Below are positions 1 to 7,557 of a stretch of 64,000 nt of DNA, in pieces. The stretch is from Methylorubrum populi (GTDB lineage: Bacteria; Pseudomonadota; Alphaproteobacteria; Rhizobiales; Beijerinckiaceae). The translations under genes and the position numbers were made by a program. The notes beneath the pieces were generated by a model, which was not told the origin of the DNA, ran no database searches, and saw nothing but the letters and a program-made list of their open reading frames with translations. Location of the stretch: assembly GCA_020741775.1 (NCBI GenBank), contig DYYG01000058.1, positions 79,372-143,371 of the forward strand, written 5' to 3'. The stretch's first letter is position 1. Each line of letters opens with the position of its first letter.

Positions 1-2
1 CG

Positions 3-119
3 GGGATGGAAGCCTATGCCTATACCTGTGCGGTAGGGCCGGGCGGCGTCGAGATCGCCGCGCCGGTTCCGATCCTCACGCCGGGCGCGCCGCCCCCGCC
101 CGCTCGAACATCAGGTTGA
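3..119 (+). CDS. C-terminal end of an unidentified protein (5'-truncated)
   Basis: Reading frame 3 is open from the window edge to a TGA at 117-119 and ends with a Pro/Ala-rich tail (APVPILTPGAPPPP). It could be the last 38 residues of a gene entering from the left, converging on and overlapping the last 44 bases of the FkbM-type gene on the other strand. No domain is visible. An open frame this short in such GC-rich DNA can arise by chance, so this is weak. Confidence 0.3.
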   Translation, partial: GMEAYAYTCAVGPGGVEIAAPVPILTPGAPPPPARTSG

Positions 120-921
120 GTCGGGTCCGCGCGATCTGACGGTAGCCATGGGATTGGAGCAGGCCGGGCAGATCGATCTGCCACTGGTCCGTGCCGTTCT
201 CCAGGACGATCAGCGCCGGATGCAGCGAGGCCGGCGCCTCGCGCAGGAACGGCTCCAGGATCAAATCCTCCGCCCCCTCCACGTCGAGCTTGATCGCATC
301 GATCCGCTCGATCCCCTCCGAGCGGCACAGGCCGAGCAGCGTCACCGCCGGCACACGCACGGCGGCGTTCTTCTGAGTGCCGACGATCTTCACGCTCGAT
401 TCGCCGCGATTGCGCGGATCGATGAACAGGGTCAGCTCGCCCGCCTTGTCGGCCACCGCGCAGGCGATGGCCTTGACCGTCCCGAACGGGTTCTGCCCGA
501 TATTGAAGGTGAGCCGGTCGAACACGTCGGGCTGCGGCTCAACCGCGAGGATGCGGGCGCGGGGGCCGGTGAAGCCGGCCACGAACAGGGCGTAGGCGCC
601 GATATTGGCGCCGATATCGAGGAACACCGCATCCTCGGGAAGCTGCTGCTTGAGCAGCGCCCGCTCCTGCGGATCGAAGAACTGCGGGGTGAAGAGTACC
701 TTCTTCTCGCAGTTGTTGTTGTAGGGGTGCAGGCGCATCCGCGCGCCGTAGCGTTCCACGTCGAGGGGCCGGCCTCGCATCATCGAGATGGCGATGCGGC
801 GCAGGAACATCGCCAACCGGCGGGCGCGCCAGGATTGCTCCGGCAGCTTCTGCGTGCGCTCGGCGATCCGCGCGACGAGACCGGTGGGGGCGTAGGTGCC
901 GTAAGGTGAGGAATCCGTCAT
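76..921 (-). CDS. FkbM family SAM-dependent methyltransferase
   Basis: A 281-residue protein predicted to transfer a methyl group from S-adenosylmethionine to a hydroxyl, usually of a sugar in polysaccharide or glycolipid synthesis. Residues 101-110 (LDIGANIGAY) are the SAM-binding motif I, followed by an acidic loop (AVEPQPDVFDRL). The FkbM signature IKLDVEGAEDLIL lies near residue 210. The ATG at 921 opens an N-terminal region of about 80 residues before the methyltransferase fold. It is a single gene read leftward with no visible partner in the window. The family is clear from the motifs; the substrate cannot be told from sequence. Confidence 0.88.
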   Translation of the reverse strand: MTDSSPYGTYAPTGLVARIAERTQKLPEQSWRARRLAMFLRRIAISMMRGRPLDVERYGARMRLHPYNNNCEKKVLFTPQFFDPQERALLKQQLPEDAVFLDIGANIGAYALFVAGFTGPRARILAVEPQPDVFDRLTFNIGQNPFGTVKAIACAVADKAGELTLFIDPRNRGESSVKIVGTQKNAAVRVPAVTLLGLCRSEGIERIDAIKLDVEGAEDLILEPFLREAPASLHPALIVLENGTDQWQIDLPGLLQSHGYRQIARTRLNLMFERAGAARPA

Positions 922-998
922 TGTGCCGGGGTGATGCCAGCCGGAACGGGCGGCGGCAAGTCGCGAGGGACACGAGGGATTACGGCGCCGGCCGGAAA

Positions 999-1022
999 AC
1001 CGGTTGAAGAACCGGTTGAAGA
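999..1022. repeat. 12-bp tandem duplication (two copies)
   Basis: The unit accggttgaaga occurs twice head to tail (999-1010 and 1011-1022) in the gap between the divergent FkbM-type gene and the alpha/beta hydrolase gene. It may be a simple slippage duplication; no role is evident. Confidence 0.6.
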
Positions 1023-1115
1023 ACCCGCCACTGGCCTACCAAAGCGCCCGTCTTGTCGCCCGAAGACCGCCCCGGCCTTTGACATCGGCGCGCGGGCGCC
1101 CGATGAGACGACACC

Positions 1116-1892
1116 ATGCAGAGCTTCGATTCAGACGGCGTCCAGATTGCCTATATCGATGTGCCGGCCAAGGAGCCGGTCAAAGCCGGGAACGGCGATC
1201 CGATCCTCCTGATCCACGGCTTCGCCTCGAACCACGCGGTCAACTGGGTCAACACGCTTTGGGTCCGGTATCTGACCGAAGCGGGCTACCGGGTCATCGC
1301 CCTCGACAACCGGGGCCATGGCCAGAGCGAGAAGCTCTACGAGCCCACTGCCTACACCTCCAATGAGATGGCCGGGGATGCCGTGCGGCTGCTGCGCCAT
1401 CTCGGCCTCGCCCATGCGGATGTGATGGGCTATTCGATGGGCGCGCGCATCGCCGCGCATATGGCGCTCGATTACCCCGGCGAAGTGCGCTCGCTGCTGC
1501 TCGGCGGCCTCGGCTACCACCTCGTGGCCGGAGAGGGCCTGCCGCAGGGCATCGCCGAGGCGTTGGAAGCCCCGCCCGGTACCCCCGCGCCGAACCCGAC
1601 CGCCGCCAGTTTCCGTCTCTTCGCCGAACAGACCAAGAGCGATCTTCGGGCGCTCGCCGCCTGCATCCGCTGCTCGCGCCAGACATTGTCGCGGGCCGAA
1701 CTGTCGGCCATCGAGACGCCGACGCTGGTCACGGTCGGGGCGCTCGACACCGTCGCCGGATCCGGCCCCGAACTGGCGAAGCTGATGCCGAATGCCCGCG
1801 CGCTCGAGCTGCCGGGCCGTGATCATTCCACGGCGGTGGGCGACAAGCTGCACCGCCAGGGCGTCTTGGACTTCCTCGCGCAGCGGCCCTGA
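1116..1892 (+). CDS. alpha/beta fold hydrolase
   Basis: A 258-residue cytoplasmic alpha/beta hydrolase with no signal peptide. The oxyanion-hole motif HGFASN is near residue 34, and the nucleophile elbow GYSMGAR places the catalytic serine at about 107. The acid is probably in GALDTVAG and the histidine in GRDHSTAVG, giving a complete triad. Length and layout match small esterases and lactonases of the Abhydrolase_1 group. It stands alone, with the next rightward gene 117 bases away. The exact substrate is unknown. Confidence 0.88.
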   Translation: MQSFDSDGVQIAYIDVPAKEPVKAGNGDPILLIHGFASNHAVNWVNTLWVRYLTEAGYRVIALDNRGHGQSEKLYEPTAYTSNEMAGDAVRLLRHLGLAHADVMGYSMGARIAAHMALDYPGEVRSLLLGGLGYHLVAGEGLPQGIAEALEAPPGTPAPNPTAASFRLFAEQTKSDLRALAACIRCSRQTLSRAELSAIETPTLVTVGALDTVAGSGPELAKLMPNARALELPGRDHSTAVGDKLHRQGVLDFLAQRP

Positions 1893-2009
1893 TTGGCCTC
1901 GGCGAAGGCGTCGATGCCCACCGGCATAGCCTGTCGGCAGTAGACCGATTGATCGACTGCACCGCGACGATGCCGGCCGCTACGGTCCGGTATCGTTCCG
2001 GGGCGAGCC

Positions 2010-2474
2010 ATGCCGATTCCGATGCCACCGGTCGACGGGCGTGAACGCCGTCGATCCCTCATCGCCCACGCGATCGTCGATGGGCTGATCCTCGTCGCAA
2101 TCGCCCTGCTGCTGCTCGCCGGACCGGCCTTGGCGAAGCCGGCACTCACCGCGTCGGGCGGGACGGTCATCGCCCTGAGCAACCTGGCGTCGGACGAAGG
2201 ATGCCAGCCGGCGCGGATGAGCGGGACGGTGGTGAAGCGCGCGTTCGGCCGCGACGGGCTCTTCCTGCAATCGGTCGTCGTCGAAGAACGATCGGGACAG
2301 CGCAGCGTCATCAATGTCGACGATGGCTACCGCGGTCTCGACGCCGCCAGCAGCGGAGCCGTCAAACAGGCGCTCGACACGCTGCTGACAGTCGGCCGGA
2401 AGGTCTCGCTCCGCGTGCTCGGATGCGGCGCGGCCGGACGAACCCTGTCCCTCGACGCGGTCAAGCCGCTCTGA
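2010..2474 (+). CDS. hypothetical exported or membrane-anchored protein
   Basis: A 154-residue protein of no recognised family. A charged start (DGRERRRS) is followed by a hydrophobic helix at about residues 24-45 ending in GPALAKPAL, which looks like a signal peptide or N-terminal anchor. The rest is a small hydrophilic domain with a conserved-looking pair of cysteines (EGCQPARM and VLGCGAAG) that could form a disulfide outside the cytoplasm. The codon pattern is typical of this genome. The gene converges on the ABC-2 permease gene 27 bases downstream. Function unknown. Confidence 0.65.
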   Translation: MPIPMPPVDGRERRRSLIAHAIVDGLILVAIALLLLAGPALAKPALTASGGTVIALSNLASDEGCQPARMSGTVVKRAFGRDGLFLQSVVVEERSGQRSVINVDDGYRGLDAASSGAVKQALDTLLTVGRKVSLRVLGCGAAGRTLSLDAVKPL

Positions 2475-2501
2475 CCGGGACCGGCCGGCGCCCTTCCGAC
2501 C

Positions 2502-3281
2502 TCAGCTTTTCAGCCGGTAGCCGGTGCGGAAGATATAGGCCACGAGGCTGAGGCACAGGGTCAGGAAGGCCAGGGTGGCGGCGATGCTGATGCCGACCGC
2601 GACATCGCCCCGGCCGAAGAAGGCCCAGCGGAAGCCACTGACGAGATAGACGACCGGGTTGAACAGGCTCACCGCCCGCCAGAACGGCGGCAGCATCTCG
2701 ATGGAGTAGAAGCTGCCGCCGAGGAAGGTCAGCGGCGTGACGATGAGGAGCGGGACGAGCTGGAGCTTCTCGAAACCGTCCGCCCAGAGGCCGATGACGA
2801 AGCCAAACAGGCTGAAGGTCAGGGCTGTCAGCAGCAGGAAGAAGATCATCCAGAACGGATGGGCGATCTGCAGCGGCACGAACAGCGAGGCCGTGGCGAG
2901 GATGATGAGGCCGATCACGATCGACTTCGTGGCCGCCGCGCCGACGAAGCCGAGCACCACTTCGAGGGGCGAGATCGGCGCCGACAGGATTTCGTAGATC
3001 GTGCCGGCGAAGCGCGGGAAGTAGATGCCGAAGGAGGCGTTGGAGACGCTCTGGGTCAGGAGCGACAGCATCATCAGCCCCGGCACGATGAAGGCGCCGT
3101 AGGGAATGTCATCCACCGTCTGCACCCGCGAGCCGATGGCGGCCCCGAACACCACGAAATAGAGCGAGGTCGAGATCACCGGCGCGACGATGCTCTGCAG
3201 GGCGGTGCGCCAGAACCGGGCCATCTCGAAACGGTAGATGGCGAGGACCGCCGGGACGTTCAGCATGGACACGCCCTTCAT
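2502..3281 (-). CDS. ABC-2 type transporter permease
   Basis: A 259-residue integral membrane protein with about six hydrophobic segments and the ABC-2 signature region near the C-terminus (LPPFWRAVSLFNPVVYLVSGFR). It pairs with the ATPase encoded just upstream. I chose the ATG at 3281 because it overlaps the ATPase stop as ATGA, a usual translational coupling; an in-frame ATG at 3266 is an alternative. The frame is open further upstream, but that part lies inside the ATPase gene and is not membrane-like. Systems of this NodJ/YadH type export polysaccharides, lipids or drugs; the cargo here is unknown. Confidence 0.9.
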   Translation of the reverse strand: MKGVSMLNVPAVLAIYRFEMARFWRTALQSIVAPVISTSLYFVVFGAAIGSRVQTVDDIPYGAFIVPGLMMLSLLTQSVSNASFGIYFPRFAGTIYEILSAPISPLEVVLGFVGAAATKSIVIGLIILATASLFVPLQIAHPFWMIFFLLLTALTFSLFGFVIGLWADGFEKLQLVPLLIVTPLTFLGGSFYSIEMLPPFWRAVSLFNPVVYLVSGFRWAFFGRGDVAVGISIAATLAFLTLCLSLVAYIFRTGYRLKS

Positions 3282-4204
3282 GCGCGCTCGCGGACGAGAT
3301 CGACGAAGATGTCTTCGAGCGAACTCTGGCTGGTATCGAGATCGGTGAAGGTGATGCCGGCACCGGCCAGATCGCCGAGCAGGCCGGTAATGCCGGTGCG
3401 CTCTCCGCGCGTCTCGTAGGTGTAGATCAGGCTGCGCCCGCCCTCGCCGACTTGCAGGGCGTGACGCGCCAAGCTGTCGGGCAGGGTGCCGACCGGCTCG
3501 CGCAGGTGCAGGGTGAGCTGCTTCTTGCCGAGCTTGCGCATCAGCTCGACCTTTTCCTCGACGAGGATGATCTCGCCCTTCCGGATCACGCCCACCCGGT
3601 CGGCCATCTCCTCGGCCTCCTCGATATAGTGGGTGGTGAGGATGACGGTGACGCCCTGCTCGCGCAGGCGGCGCACCAGCCGCCACATGTCCTGGCGCAG
3701 CTCGACATCGACGCCCGCCGTCGGCTCGTCGAGGAACAGCACCTTCGGCTCATGGGCGAGCGCCTTGGCGATCAGCACCCGGCGCTTCATGCCGCCGGAG
3801 AGCTGCATGATCCGGCTCTCGCGCTTCTCGTAGAGGGCGAGGTCCTTCAGGACACGCTCGATATGCGCGGGATCCCGGGGCAGACCGAACAGGCCGCGGC
3901 TGAAGCTCACCGTGTCCCACACCTTCTCGAAGGCGTCGGTGGTCAGCTCCTGCGGCACCAAACCGATCATCCGGCGCGCGGCACGATAATCGGCCTGGAT
4001 GTCGTGGCCGCCGACCCGGATCATCCCCTCGCTCGGCGTGACGATGCCGCAAACGATGTTGATGAGCGTCGACTTGCCGGCACCGTTCGGCCCCAGCAGC
4101 GCGAAGATCTCGCCCTTGGCGATGTCGAGGTTGACGTTGCGCAGGGCGTGCAGGCCCGAGGCATAGACCTTCGACAGGTTCGCGATCGAGACGATCGGTT
4201 GCAT
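3278..4204 (-). CDS. ABC transporter ATP-binding protein (ABC-2 exporter)
   Basis: A 308-residue ABC ATPase. Walker A (GPNGAGKST) is at residues 38-46, the ABC signature LSGGMKRR near 138, Walker B with the catalytic Glu (VLFLDEPTAGVD) near 158, and the switch His in TTHYIEEAEEMADRVG. A C-terminal extension of about 80 residues is typical of the DrrA/NodI/YadG group. It energises the permease encoded immediately downstream with a 4-base overlap, so the two form an operon starting at 4204. Confidence 0.93.
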   Translation of the reverse strand: MQPIVSIANLSKVYASGLHALRNVNLDIAKGEIFALLGPNGAGKSTLINIVCGIVTPSEGMIRVGGHDIQADYRAARRMIGLVPQELTTDAFEKVWDTVSFSRGLFGLPRDPAHIERVLKDLALYEKRESRIMQLSGGMKRRVLIAKALAHEPKVLFLDEPTAGVDVELRQDMWRLVRRLREQGVTVILTTHYIEEAEEMADRVGVIRKGEIILVEEKVELMRKLGKKQLTLHLREPVGTLPDSLARHALQVGEGGRSLIYTYETRGERTGITGLLGDLAGAGITFTDLDTSQSSLEDIFVDLVRERA

Positions 4205-4433
4205 CGGGGCTCTGACGTGGCGGAGGGGCGCGCCCTATAGCACAGGCCACGGCGTCGAGAACCCATCTCGCGCCGGTTACATTTTCAGAGGATTCGTCTT
4301 CCCGTTGCGGCGGCGGAGGGAACCTGCGGCCGCCCCGCGGCTTCTCCTCACGTTCTCCTGCGACAATCCATCCCTGAACCGGCCTGCCCTCGTTCCGATG
4401 GTGGGTCTTTTTTTGCTGCCGGCCCGCCCGTCC

Positions 4434-5054
4434 TCACACGACCGTCTGGAGCGACACCGCCGCACCGGCCGGCTCATCCGCCTTGGATGCCAGAACGGGT
4501 GGCAACACCTTCACCGAGCTTGCCCGCAACAGGGCGATCAGCAACGCCGAGATCGTGAGCAGGTCGCAGGTCAGGCCGAACACCGAACCGACCAGGGTGT
4601 TATGGGCGAACCAGCACGAGGAGGCGCCGAGGAAGCAGCGGCGCATCGCCTGCGGATCGAGCTGAAGCCGCGCCGTGGTCGCGAGCAACGATCCGAGCCC
4701 AGCACAGGCCGAAGGCCAGCCATTCCACGTCGCCAGCGTCAGGCAAGCCGCGACGAGGCTGCTGGCCACGAAGAGGGGGGCGACCCAGGCCGCCCGGCTC
4801 TCGGCCCCGATCCAGCGGGCGGCGACCACGCCCTGCATCACCGAGACGAGGCACATGGCCGTCCCGGTCTGCGCCCCCAGCCGCAGGAAATGCAGCGCGA
4901 AACAGGCCGAGCAGGCCGCCGAGGTGAGCAGGATCGCGCTCCGGCGCGGCATCATGCCGGCCGCGAAGCCGAGGCATAGCCCCAGGCCTCCGAACAGGTC
5001 GAGATGTTCACGCGCGGCATCCCACGCGAGGGCAATGACATTGACGGGGGACAT
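4434..5054 (-). CDS. YgjV-like inner membrane protein
   Basis: A 206-residue protein with about six hydrophobic segments, starting MSPVNVIALAWDA and rich in small residues. The layout (short helices, Cys-containing TSAACSACFALHFLRLG segment, and a conserved-looking MCLVSVMQGVVAARW) resembles the uncharacterised YgjV family of inner membrane proteins. No catalytic motif is visible. It is a single leftward gene whose stop lies about 230 bases from the ABC ATPase start. The family assignment is moderate, membrane location strong. Confidence 0.7.
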   Translation of the reverse strand: MSPVNVIALAWDAAREHLDLFGGLGLCLGFAAGMMPRRSAILLTSAACSACFALHFLRLGAQTGTAMCLVSVMQGVVAARWIGAESRAAWVAPLFVASSLVAACLTLATWNGWPSACAGLGSLLATTARLQLDPQAMRRCFLGASSCWFAHNTLVGSVFGLTCDLLTISALLIALLRASSVKVLPPVLASKADEPAGAAVSLQTVV

Positions 5055-5307
5055 CTTGAGGACTCTCGAACGGCGCGTCCGTTACTCGTTTCGGGTGCCG
5101 CTGTGCCGGTGCTTGTTCTTGGTTTTCTCTCTCGCCGTCCCGTCGGGCCATCGCGAAAGCAGTGCCGGACGGAGGCGAAACCGCGCCCGTCTTGCCGAGT
5201 GCGCTATTCCTGCTTGGTGACCGGATCGTTAATACGGCAAGAAGCGTGCAACGGCGTGGCGCCGCTGCCTCACTTGAGGACAAGCGCCATGCCTCCGCCG
5301 GATTGAG

Positions 5308-5321
5308 AATGAACGTTCATT
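5308..5321. promoter_or_regulatory. TetR-type operator 1
   Basis: A perfect 14-bp palindrome, aatgaacgttcatt. A near-identical site begins 22 bases later, two helical turns of DNA, so two dimers could bind on the same face. The site sits about 50-60 bases before an operon that contains a TetR-family gene, its likely reader. Confidence 0.8.
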
Positions 5322-5348
5322 GACACGAGAATGAACGTTCACTATCGC
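5320..5348 (+). promoter_or_regulatory. Predicted sigma-70 promoter of the efflux operon
   Basis: A consensus -35 box TTGACA at 5320-5325 is followed after 17 bases by TATCGC at 5343-5348 as a weak -10 box. Operator 1 touches the -35 and operator 2 fills the spacer, so bound repressor would block RNA polymerase. The -10 is poor, so the exact start is uncertain. Confidence 0.55.
5330..5343. promoter_or_regulatory. TetR-type operator 2
   Basis: The sequence aatgaacgttcact matches operator 1 at 13 of 14 positions and keeps the core tgaacgttca. It lies between the predicted -35 and -10 boxes, the expected place for a repressor site. Confidence 0.78.
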
Positions 5349-5371
5349 TGATCCGAGCGTAGGAGTTTGCG

Positions 5372-5647
5372 ATGGGCCTGTCTCTCGGCGGTCGGATGTC
5401 GTCTCTTCCATCATTCGGCCGTGATGCCGGGCCATCCCAGGAGGGCGTCGGCCTGCTGCAATTGGTCGGGGCGGTCTGCACGCCGGCCAATCTTCTCGTC
5501 TGCTCCGTCGTCGCTCTCGGCTGGTTCGCCCTGATCGGCTGGACCGGAGCCGGACCGGAGGGCTGGCAGGCGCGTCTCTGCGCCGATCTCGACCTGCAGC
5601 CGCGCGCCTGCGCCGCCGTTACGAACACCACGGGAACCTCTTCATGA
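5372..5647 (+). CDS. Small membrane protein heading the efflux operon
   Basis: A 91-residue protein of no recognised family. A polar N-terminus is followed by one hydrophobic helix at about residues 36-56 (NLLVCSVVALGWFALIGW) and a short Cys-containing tail. The start has a clear ribosome site (taggag) 8 bases upstream. Its stop overlaps the tetR start as ATGA, so it is co-translated with the regulator and pump. Because it is the first gene behind the operators it is probably repressed by TetR. Possibilities include a small RND-associated accessory protein or a leader; function is unknown. Confidence 0.65.
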   Translation: MGLSLGGRMSSLPSFGRDAGPSQEGVGLLQLVGAVCTPANLLVCSVVALGWFALIGWTGAGPEGWQARLCADLDLQPRACAAVTNTTGTSS

Positions 5648-6273
5648 GTGCGGCTGCCGGCGCGGTCATCGATGCGAGGAGCGGTCAGGCGGCCCGGCGC
5701 GAGCACATCCTCGACGCCGCGGAGGCCTGCTTCGTTCGCAACGGCTTCCACCGCACCACCATGCAGGACCTCGCCCGGGAAGCGTCGATGAGCCCGGGCA
5801 ACATCTACCGGTACTTCGACGCCAAGGAAGCGGTGGTCCTCGGGCTCGCCGAGCGCGATCGTGAGCGCGGCGCCGTCCTGGTCGAGGCGATGGAACGGGC
5901 CGGCGACAAGCGCGCGGTCCTGATGGCCATTCTCGGCCGCTTCTTCCACGACCTCACCCGCGAGGCCGCGGTGCTGCGCCTCGACCTCTGGGCGGAGGCG
6001 ATCCGCAATCCGGCCATCGCCGCGCTGGTGGAGCGGGGCGACGAGGAAGGACGGACGTGGCTCATCGAGATGTTCGAGTCCATCAAGACCTCGCCGGCCT
6101 GCGACTCGGCGGCCCTGTTCGACGCCATCGCGCCCCTGATGAAGGGCATCATCGTCAGCCGGGCCCTGGCTCCTGACTACGATGCCGGCCCGGCTGTGGC
6201 GCAGCTTCATGCCCTGATCGATGCGGGCCTGTCCGGCTCGCTCCCCCGCGCCGAAGCGGAGACCGACCGATGA
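5644..6273 (+). CDS. TetR/AcrR family transcriptional repressor
   Basis: A 209-residue regulator with an N-terminal TetR helix-turn-helix. The recognition part reads HRTTMQDLAREASMSPG, then NIYRYFDAKEAVV, the usual end of the TetR_N domain (about residues 20-65). The C-terminal ligand domain is helical and diverged. It overlaps the genes before and after by 4 bases each, and two palindromes lie at the operon promoter, so it most likely represses its own efflux operon and is released by a pump substrate. The ligand is unknown. Confidence 0.9.
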   Translation: MSAAAGAVIDARSGQAARREHILDAAEACFVRNGFHRTTMQDLAREASMSPGNIYRYFDAKEAVVLGLAERDRERGAVLVEAMERAGDKRAVLMAILGRFFHDLTREAAVLRLDLWAEAIRNPAIAALVERGDEEGRTWLIEMFESIKTSPACDSAALFDAIAPLMKGIIVSRALAPDYDAGPAVAQLHALIDAGLSGSLPRAEAETDR

Positions 6274-7496
6274 CCACCGCTCGGGCCCTCGCGCCCGCCC
6301 TGCTGCTGCTGGGTCTCGCTCCGGCATGGGCCGAGACCGCTACGGTGAAGCTCGCTCCGGCGCCCGTCGTCAGCGTGGTCGAGGCGGACCGGCGCGAGAT
6401 CGTGGAAAGCGTGGTCGTGACCGGCACGCTGGTGCCGCGCGACGAGATCCTGGTGACGCCGGAAATCGACGGCTACCGCTTGGTCGAGCTTCTGACCGAG
6501 GAGGGGATGCGGGTCACGCGGGGGCAGGTGCTCGCCCGCCTCTCCCGCGACCTGATCGACCGGCAGCTCGCCCAGCAGAATGCCCTGATCGACAAGGCCA
6601 GCGCCGCCGTTCCCCAGGCGCAGAGCAATATCGAGCAGGCGGAGGCCGCCGAACTCGAAGCCCGGCTCGCCCATGATCGCGCCAAGCAGCTCATCCAGAG
6701 CGGTAACACCACGGCGGTGGTGATGGAGGGCCGCACCGCCGCCCTGCGGCAGGCCGAGGGCAAGCTGGCTTTCGCCCGCAACGGGCTGGCCATGGCCAGG
6801 GCGGAACTCGCGCAGGCCAGGGCCGTGCGCGACGAACTCGAATTGCGGCTCGCCCGCACCGAGATCCGCGCGCCGGAGGCCGGCATCGTCAGCCGCCGCA
6901 CCGCGCGGGTCGGCATGGCGACCTCCTCCTCCGCCGAGCCGCTGTTCCGGCTGATCGCCCGGGGCGAGATCGAGCTGGAGGCGGAAATCATCGAGACCAA
7001 GCTGCCGCTCCTGCGCGAGGGCAACCCGGCCTTCATCGAGATCGGCGACGGCGAGCGCGTCGCCGGCAGCGTCCGTGCCGTCTATCCGGAGGTCGACAAG
7101 GCGAGCCGCCTCGGCAAGGTCCGCGTGCGCCTCGATCCCGACCCGCGCCTGCGCATCGGCACCTTCGCCCGCGGCGCCGTCGAACTCGCCCGCACCAGCG
7201 GGGTCACGGTGCCCCAGGCCTCCGTCCTCTACGGTGGCGGCAAGCGCAGCTCCGTCCTCGTCGTTGCCGACGACAAGGTCGAGGCCCGCGAAGTCCGCAC
7301 CGGCCTGTCCGACGAGGATGATATCGAGATCCGCACCGGCCTGACCGAGGGCGAGCGGGTCGTCGCCCGCGCCGGAAGCTTCCTGCGGGACGGCGACCGT
7401 GTCCGCCCCGTCCCGGTCGCGCGCCAGGGCGCGACGCCGGCCGCGTTGTCTGCCGCGCCGTCGCCCCAGGCCACGGCCGACGCCGGCCCACGCTGA
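6270..7496 (+). CDS. RND efflux periplasmic adaptor subunit (membrane fusion protein)
   Basis: A 408-residue adaptor with an N-terminal signal peptide (ALAPALLLLGLAPAWA), a split biotinyl-lipoyl domain, a long alpha-helical hairpin at about residues 95-190, and beta-barrel and membrane-proximal domains. It links the inner membrane pump encoded next to an outer membrane channel. It is translationally coupled to tetR by ATGA. No outer membrane factor gene is present in the operon, so the channel must be encoded elsewhere. Confidence 0.9.
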   Translation: MTTARALAPALLLLGLAPAWAETATVKLAPAPVVSVVEADRREIVESVVVTGTLVPRDEILVTPEIDGYRLVELLTEEGMRVTRGQVLARLSRDLIDRQLAQQNALIDKASAAVPQAQSNIEQAEAAELEARLAHDRAKQLIQSGNTTAVVMEGRTAALRQAEGKLAFARNGLAMARAELAQARAVRDELELRLARTEIRAPEAGIVSRRTARVGMATSSSAEPLFRLIARGEIELEAEIIETKLPLLREGNPAFIEIGDGERVAGSVRAVYPEVDKASRLGKVRVRLDPDPRLRIGTFARGAVELARTSGVTVPQASVLYGGGKRSSVLVVADDKVEAREVRTGLSDEDDIEIRTGLTEGERVVARAGSFLRDGDRVRPVPVARQGATPAALSAAPSPQATADAGPR

Positions 7497-7557
7497 ACCC
7501 CTCTCCCGCGCGGCCATTCGCGCGGGCTTCGCCGGACCTCACCGACGGGTTGCCCCG

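Larger units (their letters stand above)
5055..5371. other. Intergenic region with the efflux-operon promoter
   Basis: This 317-base gap separates the leftward YgjV-like gene from the rightward efflux operon. Its right third carries two palindromic operators and a sigma-70-like promoter, listed separately. I see no gene in it. Confidence 0.7.

Noticed and set aside
3282..3686. N-terminal extension of the ABC-2 permease
   Set aside because: It lies within the ATPase gene, is not hydrophobic, and the ATGA overlap gives a better start.
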